Part shown: one piece after another, positions 24,986-33,677 of the stretch
How the letters are laid out: each line of letters opens with the position of its first letter
Position numbering within the stretch: position 1 is the first letter of the stretch
DNA from: Vibrio aphrogenes
Lineage (GTDB): Bacteria; Pseudomonadota; Gammaproteobacteria; Enterobacterales; Vibrionaceae
Length of the DNA: 64,000 bases
Assembly: GCF_002157735.2 (NCBI RefSeq)
Contig: NZ_AP018690.1
Location: 248,001-312,000, forward strand
Reading direction: 5' to 3'
Notes under the pieces: generated by a model
Told to the model about the DNA's origin: nothing
The model's input: the letters and a program-made list of their open reading frames with translations, nothing else
Databases searched by the model: none
Translations under genes and position numbers: made by a program

Positions 24986-25231
24986 ATGAAAAAATATATA
25001 ATTACGTTGTCAGCTTTATTGTTTTCTGCTTATAGCTTTTCTGCACTGGCAGATAACGATCGACCACAGCGACCACCAAGTTTTGAACAGATGGATACCA
25101 ATGGTGACGGTGAATTAAGCAAAGACGAAGTAAAAGGCCCGCTATTAGACGATTTTGATCAATTTGATAAAGACGGTAGCGGCACGTTAACAGAAGACGA
25201 ACTGCCTGAACCACCTCAAGGTCGTCAATAA
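24986..25231 (+). CDS. Secreted EF-hand calcium-binding protein
   Basis: An 81-residue precursor has a signal peptide (cleavage after SALA) and two canonical EF-hand loops, DTNGDGELSKDE and DKDGSGTLTEDE. The ends are proline-rich (RPQRPPSF, LPEPPQG). It should be a ~59-residue periplasmic Ca2+-binding protein. Position right after baeSR and opposite the ferric-reductase operon suggests it belongs to the same regulon, perhaps as a calcium sensor or assembly factor; that is inference. AAAGAGAATGG precedes the ATG. It is followed by a terminator. Confidence 0.88.
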   Translation: MKKYIITLSALLFSAYSFSALADNDRPQRPPSFEQMDTNGDGELSKDEVKGPLLDDFDQFDKDGSGTLTEDELPEPPQGRQ

Positions 25232-25274
25232 ACTTAGCACGATGATAACTAGAAAATTCGATAGCTAGAAAAAG

Positions 25275-25306
25275 CAGCGCTCAATAGGATGTTTGGCGCT
25301 GTTTTT
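25275..25306 (+). terminator. Terminator after the EF-hand gene
   Basis: CAGCGC/GCGCTG around a 15-nt loop is followed by TTTTT. Confidence 0.6.
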
Positions 25307-25338
25307 GCGTTTGGGCAATAAAAATACTTTGTAGGATC

Positions 25339-25373
25339 AAAAAAGCCTCAAGCTGAAATAGGGTACTTGAGGC
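25339..25373 (-). terminator. malK terminator
   Basis: An 8-bp stem GCCTCAAG/CTTGAGGC lies ~46 nt after the malK stop and is followed on the minus strand by TTTTTT. Confidence 0.85.
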
Positions 25374-25418
25374 ATAAACAGAGTGGATATCGGTACTAAG
25401 CTTGTACTCGTGTGACGG

Positions 25419-26528
25419 TTATACCCCTCTTTCCCTAAACAAACGTTGGCAGGCACGGCCATCGCTGTGGAATAAATGGCAACGATGAGCAGGAATGCCA
25501 ATCTTAAATTTATCACCGGCTTCTACATCGAGCGTATCACTTTCACGATAAATGAAATCGGCATCAACATGATCAAGGTTTAAATAAACTTGAGTTTCGT
25601 TCCCCAGTTTTTCGACCACTTGTACCTTACCTTCAATAACGACATCACCCTCACCGCTTGGCAATAAGTGTTCTGGTCGGACACCGAGTGACATACGCGA
25701 GCCTTGTTCTACGGTTGAGCCATCAACTTGAATCCAAAAAGAGGCTTGGCTCGCCAGTTCGACTTTGACGCGTTCAGCTTCCACTTCTTTCACTTGTACG
25801 TTGATGAAGTTCATTTTAGGTGAACCGATAAAGCCAGCCACAAAACGGTTTTGTGGGTAATGATAAAGCTCCAAAGGTTTACCCACTTGAGAGACGCTAC
25901 CACCATCTAAGACGACGATTTTATCGGCCATAGTCATGGCTTCCACCTGATCATGGGTTACGTAAATCATAGTGCAGCCTAGTTTTTTATGTAATTTGGC
26001 CAATTCAATACGCATTTGAACACGCAGTGCAGCGTCTAAGTTAGATAAGGGTTCATCTAATAAAAATACTTCGGGTTGTGCCACTAAGGTTCGACCTATG
26101 GCGACACGCTGGCGCTGACCGCCTGAAAGTGCTTTTGGCTTACGTTCTAGTAAATGACCAAGTTGTAGAATGTCAGCGGCTTGATCCACGCGAGATTTGA
26201 TTTTGGCTTTATCTTCTTTCGCGAGTTTTAAGCCAAACGACATATTGTCGAATAAGTTGAGGTGCGGATAAAGCGCATACGATTGGAAGACCATGCCAAC
26301 ACCACGCTCTGAAGGCGGTACGTCATTCATTTTTTGTTCACCGATGAATAATTCACCGGAGGTAATATCTTCTAAGCCGGCAATGCAGCGCAATAAGGTA
26401 GATTTACCGCAACCAGAAGGCCCAACAAATACGACAAATTCACCATCATGAATGTCTAAATCGACATCTTTCGATATGAGGTTGTTTCCATACGCTTTAC
26501 ATACTTTTCGCAGAGTCACACTCGTCAT
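25419..26528 (-). CDS. malK: Maltose/maltodextrin ABC transporter ATPase
   Basis: The 369-residue protein has Walker [10 protein letters not shown] (36-44), Q-loop [10 protein letters not shown], signature [13 protein letters not shown], Walker [13 protein letters not shown] and switch His in [10 protein letters not shown], followed by the TOBE/regulatory domain with GVRPEHLL typical of MalK/UgpC ATPases. MalK2 powers MalFGK2 and in enterics also holds MalT inactive. AAGGAAAG is 5 nt before the ATG at 26528; 23 further in-frame codons upstream have no such site. It is transcribed divergently from malE, as in other gammaproteobacteria, with MalT- and CRP-like sites in between. Confidence 0.95.
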   Translation of the reverse strand: MTSVTLRKVCKAYGNNLISKDVDLDIHDGEFVVFVGPSGCGKSTLLRCIAGLEDITSGELFIGEQKMNDVPPSERGVGMVFQSYALYPHLNLFDNMSFGLKLAKEDKAKIKSRVDQAADILQLGHLLERKPKALSGGQRQRVAIGRTLVAQPEVFLLDEPLSNLDAALRVQMRIELAKLHKKLGCTMIYVTHDQVEAMTMADKIVVLDGGSVSQVGKPLELYHYPQNRFVAGFIGSPKMNFINVQVKEVEAERVKVELASQASFWIQVDGSTVEQGSRMSLGVRPEHLLPSGEGDVVIEGKVQVVEKLGNETQVYLNLDHVDADFIYRESDTLDVEAGDKFKIGIPAHRCHLFHSDGRACQRLFRERGV

Positions 26529-26690
26529 CTGACTTTCCTTCTGATTATCTTTCTTATTCATTTTGATTTTGGATGATATAGGCAGTGAACTTATCATCTA
26601 AATTTTTTATATATCAATGTGTTATTTATATTACTGAAACTAACATAAATTGCGACTGTGGAAACTATCTTACCTAAAACACCGGCTTTT

Positions 26691-26903
26691 ACCTCCTCCT
26701 AAGCAATGAATTTATTGGGGTATCAAGGGGGAGGAGTGCCTAGATCACACTTTTTTCTTTTTGGAGAAAACCCTGCTTTTTAACGGAGTATGATGTGCGC
26801 TTGTTCACATTTGATGAGCGTTTTTTACCGTGGAAGAAGAATATTGTTAATCAAGCTCACAAAAATTAGCTTGGTGCTGGGGGGCGTAGAAGTTAGGAGG
26901 ATG
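26691..26903. promoter_or_regulatory. malK-malE divergent control region with MalT-like boxes
   Basis: Minus-strand AGGAGGAGGT (26691-26700), plus-strand GGGGGAGGAG (26727-26736) and TAGGAGGATG (26894-26903) fit the MalT core GGAKGA. They flank a CRP-like site, as in the E. coli malEp-malKp region where MalT and CRP act together on both promoters. GGAGGATGT of the third box is repeated before lamB and malQ. Confidence 0.6.
26794..26809. promoter_or_regulatory. CRP-like site between malK and malE
   Basis: TGTGC-N6-TCACA matches the CRP consensus TGTGA-N6-TCACA with a single mismatch. It sits between the MalT-like boxes of the divergent mal promoters. Confidence 0.6.
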
Positions 26904-27013
26904 TATTAGTCTTCTAATTCTCGCAATATTTTTACATACCAAACGGTAGCATTGGTGCTATAGCCCTACAGACTGGTAGCACTTTGATAATAACAAGAGA
27001 AAGGATCACGGAC

Positions 27014-28192
27014 ATGAGTAAAATCCTCAATACTGCCATATTATGTAGTCTTGCTTTAACGGGTGTGAGTGCCCAGGCAGCTATCGAAGAAGGCCAGTTA
27101 ACCATTTGGATTAATGGTGACAAAGGTTATAACGGTCTTGCTGAAGTAGGTAAAAAGTTTGAAGCCGATACGGGCATTAAAGTCACGGTGGCGCATCCAG
27201 ATAAGTTGGAAGAAAAATTCCCACAATTGGCGTCAACCGGTGATGGACCTGATATTGTGTTATGGGCTCACGACCGTTTTGGTGGTTATGCTCAAGCTGG
27301 TTTATTAGCTGAAGTGAAACCTTCTACCAGCTTTAAAGCTAAATTTGCGGATTTTACTTGGGATGCAGTGAGTTACGACGGTAAATATATCGGTTACCCG
27401 GTGGCGGTTGAGTCTCTTTCTCTTATCTACAATAAAGACATTATTAAGACTCCGCCTAAAAATTGGGAAGACATTGCCGCTTTGGATAAAACTCTACAAA
27501 AAGAAGGCAAGCACGCCATCATGTGGAACCTATCTGAACCTTTCTTTACTTGGCCTATCCTTGCTTCAGATGGGGGCTATGCCTTCAAATTTGAAAATGG
27601 CACTTATAACACCAAAGATGTTGGTGTGAATAACGCAGGTGCGCAAAATGCCATGAGCTTTGTTAAAGGCTTAGTCGATCAAAAAGTCATTTCTCCTGAC
27701 GTTGACTACACCATTGCAGAATCAGGCTTCAATAAAGGCGAAGTGGCGATGACCATTAATGGCCCGTGGTCTTGGGCGAACATTGATAAAGCGGGCATTA
27801 ATTATGGCGTCGCTAAGTTGCCGATGTTTAATGGTCATCCTTCAAAACCTTTTGTTGGTGTCTTGACGGCTGGTATTAACGCGGCGTCGCCAAATAAGGA
27901 TCTTGCTGTCGAGTTCATTGAAAACTACATGTTAACCAAAGAAGGCTTGAAAGAAGTGAATGATGATACTCCACTTGGTGCCGTGGCGTTGAAAGCTTAC
28001 CAAGCTGAGTTAGCCAAAGACCCGCGTATTGCCGCGACCATGGCAAACGCCGAAACTGGTGAAATCATGCCAAATATTTCGCAAATGTCAGCGTTCTGGT
28101 ACGCAGAAAAAGCGGCCATTGGTAATGTGGTAAATGGTCGTCAAAGTGTGAAAGAAGCATTAGATACCGTTGCTGAGCGCATGACCAAATAA
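27014..28192 (+). CDS. malE: Periplasmic maltose/maltodextrin-binding protein
   Basis: A signal peptide (cleavage after VSAQA) precedes the MBP start [36 protein letters not shown]. Further MBP landmarks are [42 protein letters not shown] and the C-terminal [23 protein letters not shown]. It delivers maltodextrins to MalFGK2. AAGGA is 8 nt before the ATG at 27014; the frame opens 10 codons earlier without a site. A GC hairpin follows the stop, then malF after 283 nt. Length (392 aa precursor) matches the E. coli protein. Confidence 0.96.
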   Translation: MSKILNTAILCSLALTGVSAQAAIEEGQLTIWINGDKGYNGLAEVGKKFEADTGIKVTVAHPDKLEEKFPQLASTGDGPDIVLWAHDRFGGYAQAGLLAEVKPSTSFKAKFADFTWDAVSYDGKYIGYPVAVESLSLIYNKDIIKTPPKNWEDIAALDKTLQKEGKHAIMWNLSEPFFTWPILASDGGYAFKFENGTYNTKDVGVNNAGAQNAMSFVKGLVDQKVISPDVDYTIAESGFNKGEVAMTINGPWSWANIDKAGINYGVAKLPMFNGHPSKPFVGVLTAGINAASPNKDLAVEFIENYMLTKEGLKEVNDDTPLGAVALKAYQAELAKDPRIAATMANAETGEIMPNISQMSAFWYAEKAAIGNVVNGRQSVKEALDTVAERMTK

Positions 28193-28210
28193 GGTTATTT
28201 ATCTATGTGA

Positions 28211-28240
28211 AATAGGGAGGAAGTGCCTCCCTATTTTAAG
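28211..28240 (+). terminator. Hairpin in the malE-malF spacer
   Basis: A perfect 10-bp stem AATAGGGAGG/CCTCCCTATT with a 5-nt loop is followed by TTAAGG. It probably stabilises malE mRNA and limits read-through into malF, giving more binding protein than membrane subunit; that role is inferred from malEFG in enterics. Confidence 0.6.
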
Positions 28241-28475
28241 GTCTGCACTCTTTATTATCCGTCTGCTTTATTTTGGGTTAAGGTTTCTTTTTTCTACGAA
28301 ATTTATCCTTTTTCCATCAAGAGTGTTAATCCTATCTTTTTGTAAAATCAGATTTTTTAGAGAGTTTGCATTTTAATATGATTAACATTTGTGCAGTTTC
28401 CAGCGCTTTCGATTTTTACTTTATTAGGTTTATTTAAGCTGTCGGTAAAATATCGATATAGAAACGGAATTTATT

Positions 28476-30053
28476 ATGTCATCGAATATTATGTCTTCTC
28501 ATGCGGCGGCTTTATCTGAGTCACGCCCATTTCCTTGGTTAAAAACGGCGGTTCTCTCGGCGATTGGTCTATTAAATGGCTATGCGATTGTCTTGATGTA
28601 CGCTCGTGGTGAGTTTGCCTTTGCCTTGCTGACCTTGGTGTTGGCCTCCATGGGGATTTACGTTTTTTCACGTAAACGCACTTACGCACACCGTTATATT
28701 TATCCTGGTGTGGCAGGGATGGTGCTGTTCATTATTTTTCCTCTTATTTACACCATTGGCTTAGCCTTTACCAACTACAGTGGTGCGAACCAATTGAGCT
28801 TTCAGCGAGCGCAAGGGGTTTTGTTAGAGCAAAGCTTTCAAAGTGGTGAGAGTTACAAATTTGAACTACGCCAATATGATGATGTGTATTCGATTGCTCT
28901 GCAACAAGGTGACCATTGGTTAGCCTCTCAACCGATTTCTTTGTCTGACGATTCAGTTAAGCAATTACAAGGGCACATTGCCTTAATGCCGGTCAGTGAA
29001 CTACCCGGCAAAAAAGCGCCCTTGAAAGAGGTGATTAAACATCGTGCCGTATTGAGTCAATTGGCAGTTGAAACGCCCGAGGGTGTGGATTTGATTATGT
29101 CTGGGTTGCGTAAGTTTGCTCAGGTGAAACCGCTATATCATTTAGATGCTGATGGTGAAACCTTAGTTAACAATCAGACTGAACAAGTCCTGAAACCTAA
29201 TCACGAGATTGGTTATTATCAAGCGGTGGATGCCGATGGGCAGTTTATTGGTGAGCCCATCACCCCAGGATTTATCGTTAACATTGGTTTTGATAACTTT
29301 ACTCGTATTTTCAGTGACCCAGGGATCCAAGGACCATTCTTTAAGATCTTCGTTTGGACTGTGGTCTTTGCCGCGGCAACGGTTGCGCTTACTCTCGGTC
29401 TAGGGGTAATTTTAGCGCAAATCGTGTCTTGGGAAGCGTTGAAAGGCCGTGGCGTTTACCGTGTATTGCTTATCTTGCCGTATGCGGTGCCGGCATTCAT
29501 TTCCATCTTGATATTCAAAGGTCTCTTTAACCAAAGTTTTGGTGAGATCAACCAATTATTGCAAGGCTTGTTCGGTTTAAGCCCGGCTTGGTTTACCGAC
29601 CCGTTCCTTGCTAAAACCATGATCATTATTGTCAATACTTGGCTAGGTTACCCATACATGATGATCTTAGCGATGGGGATGTTAAAAGCGATTCCTGATG
29701 ATTTGTATGAAGCATCCGCAATGGATGGCGCAGGCCCGATTGATAACTTTATGAAAATTACCCTGCCGTTATTGGTTAAACCTATGGTGCCGTTATTAAT
29801 TGCCAGTTTTGCCTTTAACTTCAACAACTTTGTACTGATTCAACTATTAACCAACGGTGCGCCAGATATGATTGGCACCAGTGTTCCTGCCGGTCATACC
29901 GATTTATTAGTGAGCTACACCTACCGTATTGCGTTTGAAGGCGCAGGTGGTCAAGACTTCGGCCTAGCCGGTGCGATTGCAACCTTAATCTTCTTATTAG
30001 TGGGCGGCTTATCGCTACTGAATATGAAGTTCACTAAGTTAGAAACAGAATAA
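28476..30053 (+). CDS. malF: Maltose ABC transporter permease MalF
   Basis: The 525-residue protein has three N-terminal membrane segments, a large periplasmic domain (about 95-270) characteristic of MalF, then the permease core with the EAA-loop segment [22 protein letters not shown] near residues 410-430. With MalG it forms the translocation channel. GGAAT precedes the ATG; a second in-frame ATG five codons later is a possible alternative. The 283-nt gap after malE leaves room for a separate promoter, but none is clear. malG follows after 11 nt. Confidence 0.95.
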   Translation: MSSNIMSSHAAALSESRPFPWLKTAVLSAIGLLNGYAIVLMYARGEFAFALLTLVLASMGIYVFSRKRTYAHRYIYPGVAGMVLFIIFPLIYTIGLAFTNYSGANQLSFQRAQGVLLEQSFQSGESYKFELRQYDDVYSIALQQGDHWLASQPISLSDDSVKQLQGHIALMPVSELPGKKAPLKEVIKHRAVLSQLAVETPEGVDLIMSGLRKFAQVKPLYHLDADGETLVNNQTEQVLKPNHEIGYYQAVDADGQFIGEPITPGFIVNIGFDNFTRIFSDPGIQGPFFKIFVWTVVFAAATVALTLGLGVILAQIVSWEALKGRGVYRVLLILPYAVPAFISILIFKGLFNQSFGEINQLLQGLFGLSPAWFTDPFLAKTMIIIVNTWLGYPYMMILAMGMLKAIPDDLYEASAMDGAGPIDNFMKITLPLLVKPMVPLLIASFAFNFNNFVLIQLLTNGAPDMIGTSVPAGHTDLLVSYTYRIAFEGAGGQDFGLAGAIATLIFLLVGGLSLLNMKFTKLETE

Positions 30054-30064
30054 GGAGATTTAAC

Positions 30065-30955
30065 ATGGCTATGGTTCAACCTAAATCTTTGAAGTACCGT
30101 GTTTGGGTAACGCATATTGGAATGTGGGTTTTCTTAGCATTAATGATGTTCCCACTATTAATGGTGATTGCGATTTCCTTCCGTGAAGGTAACTATGCAG
30201 CAGGGGATTTGATTCCACGTAATCCTTCACTAGAACACTGGAAACTGGCACTAGGCTTTGATGTGGTACATGCTGATGGCACAGTCACTAAACCGCCTTT
30301 CCCAGTCTTGCTATGGCTGTGGAACTCAGTAAAAGTCGCGGGCTTAACCGCAATTGGTATTGTGGTGCTTTCGACTACCTGTGCTTATGCGTTTGCTCGT
30401 ATGAAGTTTAAAGGTAAAACCGTTATCTTGCGCTCTATGCTGATTTTCCAAATGTTCCCAGCGGTTCTTGCTCTTGTCGCATTGTACGCATTGTTTGATC
30501 GTCTAGGGACTTACGTTCCATTCTTAGGCCTCAACACTCACGGCGGTGTGGTGTTTGCTTACATGGGCGGTATTGCACTGCACGTGTGGACGATTAAAGG
30601 CTATTTTGAATCGATTGATAACTCACTAGAAGAAGCAGCGGCCCTTGATGGTGCAACCCCTTGGCAAGCATTCCGCTTAGTCTTGTTGCCATTATCTGTG
30701 CCAATTCTTGCGGTGGTGTTTATCTTGTCATTTATTGCCGCAGTGACCGAAGTACCAGTCGCATCATTACTGCTGCGTGATGTCGATTCTTACACCTTGG
30801 CGGTGGGTATGCAGCAATACTTATACCCACAAAACTATTTATGGGGCGACTTTGCCGCCGCCGCTGTGTTGTCAGCATTACCAATCACCATAGTGTTCTT
30901 GCTGGCTCAGAAGTTCTTGGTGGGGGGCTTAACTGCTGGTGGGGTGAAAGGGTAA
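30065..30955 (+). CDS. malG: Maltose ABC transporter permease MalG
   Basis: Six membrane segments and the EAA loop [25 protein letters not shown] (about residues 190-214) identify the second permease. The end [15 protein letters not shown] matches MalG, whose C-terminal tail enters the channel. AAGGAGA is ideally placed before the ATG, 11 nt after malF. A strong terminator closes the malEFG operon. The length of 296 aa is that of E. coli MalG. Confidence 0.96.
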   Translation: MAMVQPKSLKYRVWVTHIGMWVFLALMMFPLLMVIAISFREGNYAAGDLIPRNPSLEHWKLALGFDVVHADGTVTKPPFPVLLWLWNSVKVAGLTAIGIVVLSTTCAYAFARMKFKGKTVILRSMLIFQMFPAVLALVALYALFDRLGTYVPFLGLNTHGGVVFAYMGGIALHVWTIKGYFESIDNSLEEAAALDGATPWQAFRLVLLPLSVPILAVVFILSFIAAVTEVPVASLLLRDVDSYTLAVGMQQYLYPQNYLWGDFAAAAVLSALPITIVFLLAQKFLVGGLTAGGVKG

Positions 30956-30981
30956 TTCACTTCGCTTAGCGTAAAGGAAGC

Positions 30982-31015
30982 GCCGCAGAGTGCATCGATT
31001 CTGCGGCATTTTTTT
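30982..31015 (+). terminator. malEFG operon terminator
   Basis: The 8-bp stem GCCGCAGA/TCTGCGGC with a 10-nt loop is followed by A and seven Ts. Confidence 0.92.
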
Positions 31016-31037
31016 ATCTATATAGAGGCAGATTAGT

Positions 31038-31157
31038 TTGACAAAAATCACTCCGGTTCTGCAAATACCAATGTTCAAAAAGGCTGTTAAAAATCGGCAT
31101 AAGAATCAAAAGAGGGCGCTAAATAGTGCTATTCAAGAGCTTTTAGATGATCGGTAG
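31038..31157 (+). pseudogene. RelE/ParE-family toxin remnant
   Basis: From TTG 31038, 39 codons are open before TAG, giving a basic stretch with PMFKKAVKNRHKNQKRAL that resembles the first helix pair of RelE/ParE-type toxins (FKKAVKKL-HKNQKK pattern). GAGG lies 9 nt upstream. The rest of the toxin domain (another ~50 residues with the catalytic strands) is missing, and no antitoxin gene is adjacent. It looks like a decayed toxin-antitoxin locus at the island edge. Short length makes the call uncertain. Confidence 0.45.
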
Positions 31158-31244
31158 GATAGTAATTTATTTAGGGTTATTGAACTAAACCATTTTTATC
31201 CGATTAAGAAAAGTATGTTGAAACCTTGAACGTTTCTTAGGTTA

Positions 31245-31901
31245 CTATTTTTTTACTCTATCTTGAAAATGCTCATGAGCTACATCTGAAATATCACAAC
31301 CGATGTAGTTTCGATTTAATTTCCTAGCGGCAATGAGTGTCGAACCAGAACCAAAAAATGGATCCATAACTAACTCATTTTCAGTGCTACTTTGAGAAAT
31401 AAGTACCTCAAGTAAGTCTACGGGTTTTTCAGTTGGGTAGCCTCTATAGACCCTTTTAGATTGAAGTATATCAGGCACACCTAAGTCATTGAGCTTACGC
31501 TTACCTTTCTCAAAGAAAAGTATGTATTCGTGCCGAGCTCTATAGTGATAGCCCATACCAATAGTGACCTTGTCCCAAACGATTGGTTTCCAAAATTTAA
31601 ACCCTACTCTCTCAGCTATTGGCTTAATTACGAACATTGTTTCCTGATCGCAAAACAAATAGAAGTGAGAGTTTTTCTTTAGGACTCGGAACACTTCTTG
31701 TAAAAGACTTTCAAACCTCTCATTTGGGAAGATTTGAAACCACTGATTACTTGATGCCTTACTTACCTTTAATCTTGTCGTTGTCCCAATTTTCCGGTGT
31801 TTTTCCAATGATTCGTATGGTGGGTCAGTGATAACTAAGTCAACGCTAGCGTCAGCTAACGTTGAAAGCCATTCAACGGCATCTTCTTTAAAAACTTGCA
31901 T
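31245..31901 (-). CDS. Site-specific DNA methyltransferase (N6-adenine or N4-cytosine)
   Basis: The 218-residue protein has the catalytic motif DPPY (D26-Y29) near the N-terminus and the S-adenosylmethionine motif DPFFGSGSTLIAARKLNRNYIGCDIS near the C-terminus, the beta-class motif order. RGYPTEKPVDLLEVLI matches the TEKP segment of such enzymes. AGAGG precedes the ATG. A small cysteine-rich protein is encoded 7 nt upstream in the same direction, which suggests a two-gene operon. No recognisable restriction endonuclease is present, so it is either an orphan methyltransferase or paired with an unusual nuclease. Target sequence unknown. Confidence 0.88.
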   Translation of the reverse strand: MQVFKEDAVEWLSTLADASVDLVITDPPYESLEKHRKIGTTTRLKVSKASSNQWFQIFPNERFESLLQEVFRVLKKNSHFYLFCDQETMFVIKPIAERVGFKFWKPIVWDKVTIGMGYHYRARHEYILFFEKGKRKLNDLGVPDILQSKRVYRGYPTEKPVDLLEVLISQSSTENELVMDPFFGSGSTLIAARKLNRNYIGCDISDVAHEHFQDRVKK

Positions 31902-31908
31902 TGAACCT

Positions 31909-32190
31909 CTATATTAAACTGCTACATGTTCTTCCATTACGATAGACATTCGAGGCTACACCTTTAGCAAGCCTGCGGCAATCAATACAGTAACTCTGGT
32001 AGCCATCGGGATTACGTGCAGTTTTGCGAGCCGGTGTTTTCCCAAAGTTAAACGGATATGGATGGAAAACATGTTCTCCTCCATTAGCGTCAGAACAATG
32101 AGGACAAGATTTGTATTTTTGACCAGTTGCTGGATCTATCTTGTGAATCATACCGATATTTAACCGTTTACCACAACAATTACATGCCAT
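31909..32190 (-). CDS. Small cysteine-rich (zinc-binding) protein, unknown function
   Basis: The 93-residue protein has three CxxC-type pairs: C3-x2-C6 (with C5), CPHC (29-32) and CIDC (68-71), with H40 and H43 in GGEHVFHPYPFNFGKT between them. It probably binds one or two zinc ions. The middle block HPYPFNFGKTPARKTARNPDGYQSYC is well structured but I do not recognise a family; an HNH-like nuclease or a regulatory/adaptor protein for the methyltransferase are possibilities. AGGAGA precedes the ATG. It is encoded 7 nt upstream of the methyltransferase gene. The tail VYRNGRTCSSLI looks short. Confidence 0.7.
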   Translation of the reverse strand: MACNCCGKRLNIGMIHKIDPATGQKYKSCPHCSDANGGEHVFHPYPFNFGKTPARKTARNPDGYQSYCIDCRRLAKGVASNVYRNGRTCSSLI

Positions 32191-32288
32191 TTTGTATCTC
32201 CTATCAACGACTTATGCAAAGTGATAATAAGATAAAAATCATAGGTAAACTGCGATCTATGCACCCAATTTAGTAACCTAAGATCAAG

Positions 32289-32936
32289 CTAAGTGACGCG
32301 CGTTAGCTCATTCTTGCTTGAGCGCCTTGTATGCTTTTTGTTTGCTAGTGCTAGGATGTGCTCCTTTCTTTGATGATATTTTGTTAACCACAAAACTGTA
32401 TGTGCTGATGGTTCTGGGTACTTTAAACGAATTGAGAGTTCTATAGAAAGAGCCTCGCTATCGTGCCAGAAGTCCAGACCCAAATGTTTAGCTAACTGAA
32501 AAACCCCTTTGATATTAGCACCCAAATATGCAGTTTGAATATATGCTGATGTTATTTGGTTCTTATCAAATTCTCTTGAAATTGATATAGCTAATAGCTG
32601 CTCAGACAACTTTCTTTTTAGCGTCAAATCGTAGCGTCCGGTGATAGTTCTAACCAGTTGCTGCTCAATAGTACTAGCACCTTGTTTGGTTCCTTTGATT
32701 AAATAGACATACACAACTCGAAAGAAAGATAGTTGATCAACACCGAAATGAACATTACCTCGATGGTCTTCTGACAGTTGTAAATAATACTTATATTCAG
32801 TAGGAAAGTGATGTTCAAGATCTATTATTTTATTCGTCACTTCTCGATTTAACCGCCTGAACTTAGAGCTGAAAATATAAAGCAAAGAAGAAGCTAACAG
32901 ATAAGGTAAGGACAAAAGCAAGTATAATAATTTCAA
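32289..32936 (-). CDS. Minimal membrane-anchored GT51-like peptidoglycan glycosyltransferase
   Basis: The 215-residue protein has an N-terminal membrane segment (residues 3-22) and the glycosyltransferase-51 motifs in order: SEDHRGNVHFGVD (motif 1, E56), QGASTIEQQLVRT (motif 2; normally GGSTITQQL) and RKLSEQLLAISISREFDKNQITSAYIQTAYLG (motif 3, E112). Both catalytic-type glutamates are kept, but motif 2 is altered and there is no transpeptidase domain. The usual monofunctional MtgA is longer and not in this context. The ATGA overlap with the preceding gene couples it to a membrane beta-rich protein, so it may act in a defence or stress role rather than housekeeping wall synthesis; that is inference. 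Confidence 0.78.
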   Translation of the reverse strand: MKLLYLLLSLPYLLASSLLYIFSSKFRRLNREVTNKIIDLEHHFPTEYKYYLQLSEDHRGNVHFGVDQLSFFRVVYVYLIKGTKQGASTIEQQLVRTITGRYDLTLKRKLSEQLLAISISREFDKNQITSAYIQTAYLGANIKGVFQLAKHLGLDFWHDSEALSIELSIRLKYPEPSAHTVLWLTKYHQRKEHILALANKKHTRRSSKNELTRVT

Positions 32937-33424
32937 ATTTTTTCCCTACTCCAAGTCGTATCTCCATCTTGATCGGCAACCAGAGTAGAAAATACTCCTT
33001 CGAGTGTGCGTGTTTTATTTTGAACTGTAAGTTCGTATGAGTATGTAGACTCGCGGCCAAATCCGTCTTCTACTACATGCAAAAAAATTTTGTCCTTTGA
33101 GAAATAATTTTTCTGGATATAGCCATCAATAACACCACGACACCTATTAGTACCAATAAAGTCCCGCTCTCCATTGACTGAATTTTCATAAACTTTTTCA
33201 GTAGTACCCGAAACCTTGTTTCCTTCACACCATAAAATAGCGGTATAGCCCAATGTCATTCCTTTATATGGATTATATGCACTATTCTTTGTAATGTTTT
33301 TTAGGTGCCACATACCGTTAATGTTAGGTAAAGGAAAACACTTCTCCCTTATCAAAAAGAATAAAAATGTTAAAATACAGCCACCAATAATGGTTGCTAA
33401 TACATCTACGAAAACACTTTCCAT
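32933..33424 (-). CDS. Membrane-anchored beta-rich protein of unknown function
   Basis: The 163-residue protein starts with one membrane helix (VDVLATIIGGCILTFLFFLI) followed by a domain that reads as alternating beta strands: NINGMWHLKN, YTAILWCEGNKVSGTTEK, CRGVIDGYI, KIFLHVVEDGFGRESTYSYEL, LEGVFSTLVADQDGDTTWSR. The G-x-W start and strand pattern recall small lipocalin-like barrels, and the membrane-helix-plus-barrel plan recalls CBASS Cap15, but no homology is established. GAGGGAT supports ATG 33424 over an upstream GTG (33451). Its stop overlaps the GT51 start by 4 nt. Palindromic operators lie just upstream. Confidence 0.7.
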   Translation of the reverse strand: MESVFVDVLATIIGGCILTFLFFLIREKCFPLPNINGMWHLKNITKNSAYNPYKGMTLGYTAILWCEGNKVSGTTEKVYENSVNGERDFIGTNRCRGVIDGYIQKNYFSKDKIFLHVVEDGFGRESTYSYELTVQNKTRTLEGVFSTLVADQDGDTTWSREKI

Positions 33425-33458
33425 ATATCGATCCCTCAAGTAACAGCTCACAATTTAA

Positions 33459-33492
33459 TAGACGGAAAAAATCCGTCTAGTTTTTCCGTCTA
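33459..33492. promoter_or_regulatory. Operator-like palindrome upstream of the beta-rich/GT51 operon
   Basis: TAGACGGA-N5-TCCGTCTA (33459-33479) is a perfect palindrome, and a third half-site TCCGTCTA follows at 33485-33492, 13 bp on. It lies 35-68 nt upstream of the operon start codon, where a repressor would block the promoter. Confidence 0.65.
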
Positions 33493-33581
33493 TCTTCTCA
33501 GACACTTTTTAGATCAGCAAGCTAACTCACTAAATTTATTAATAAAGTAGAACTTATCACATATTCATTCAGCATAAAGTG

Positions 33582-33594
33582 CGGAAATAATCCG
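33582..33594. promoter_or_regulatory. Second CGGA-N5-TCCG operator-like site
   Basis: CGGA-N5-TCCG repeats the core and spacing of the palindrome at 33459, ~120 bp further upstream, which suggests a cooperative or looping regulator. Confidence 0.5.
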
Positions 33595-33677
33595 TATAGT
33601 TCATTTAAGGCAATTCATGATGACAGATTGTGAATTTACTCAGTATCTAAAACTAACCGAAAACAGGAGTATTTAGC

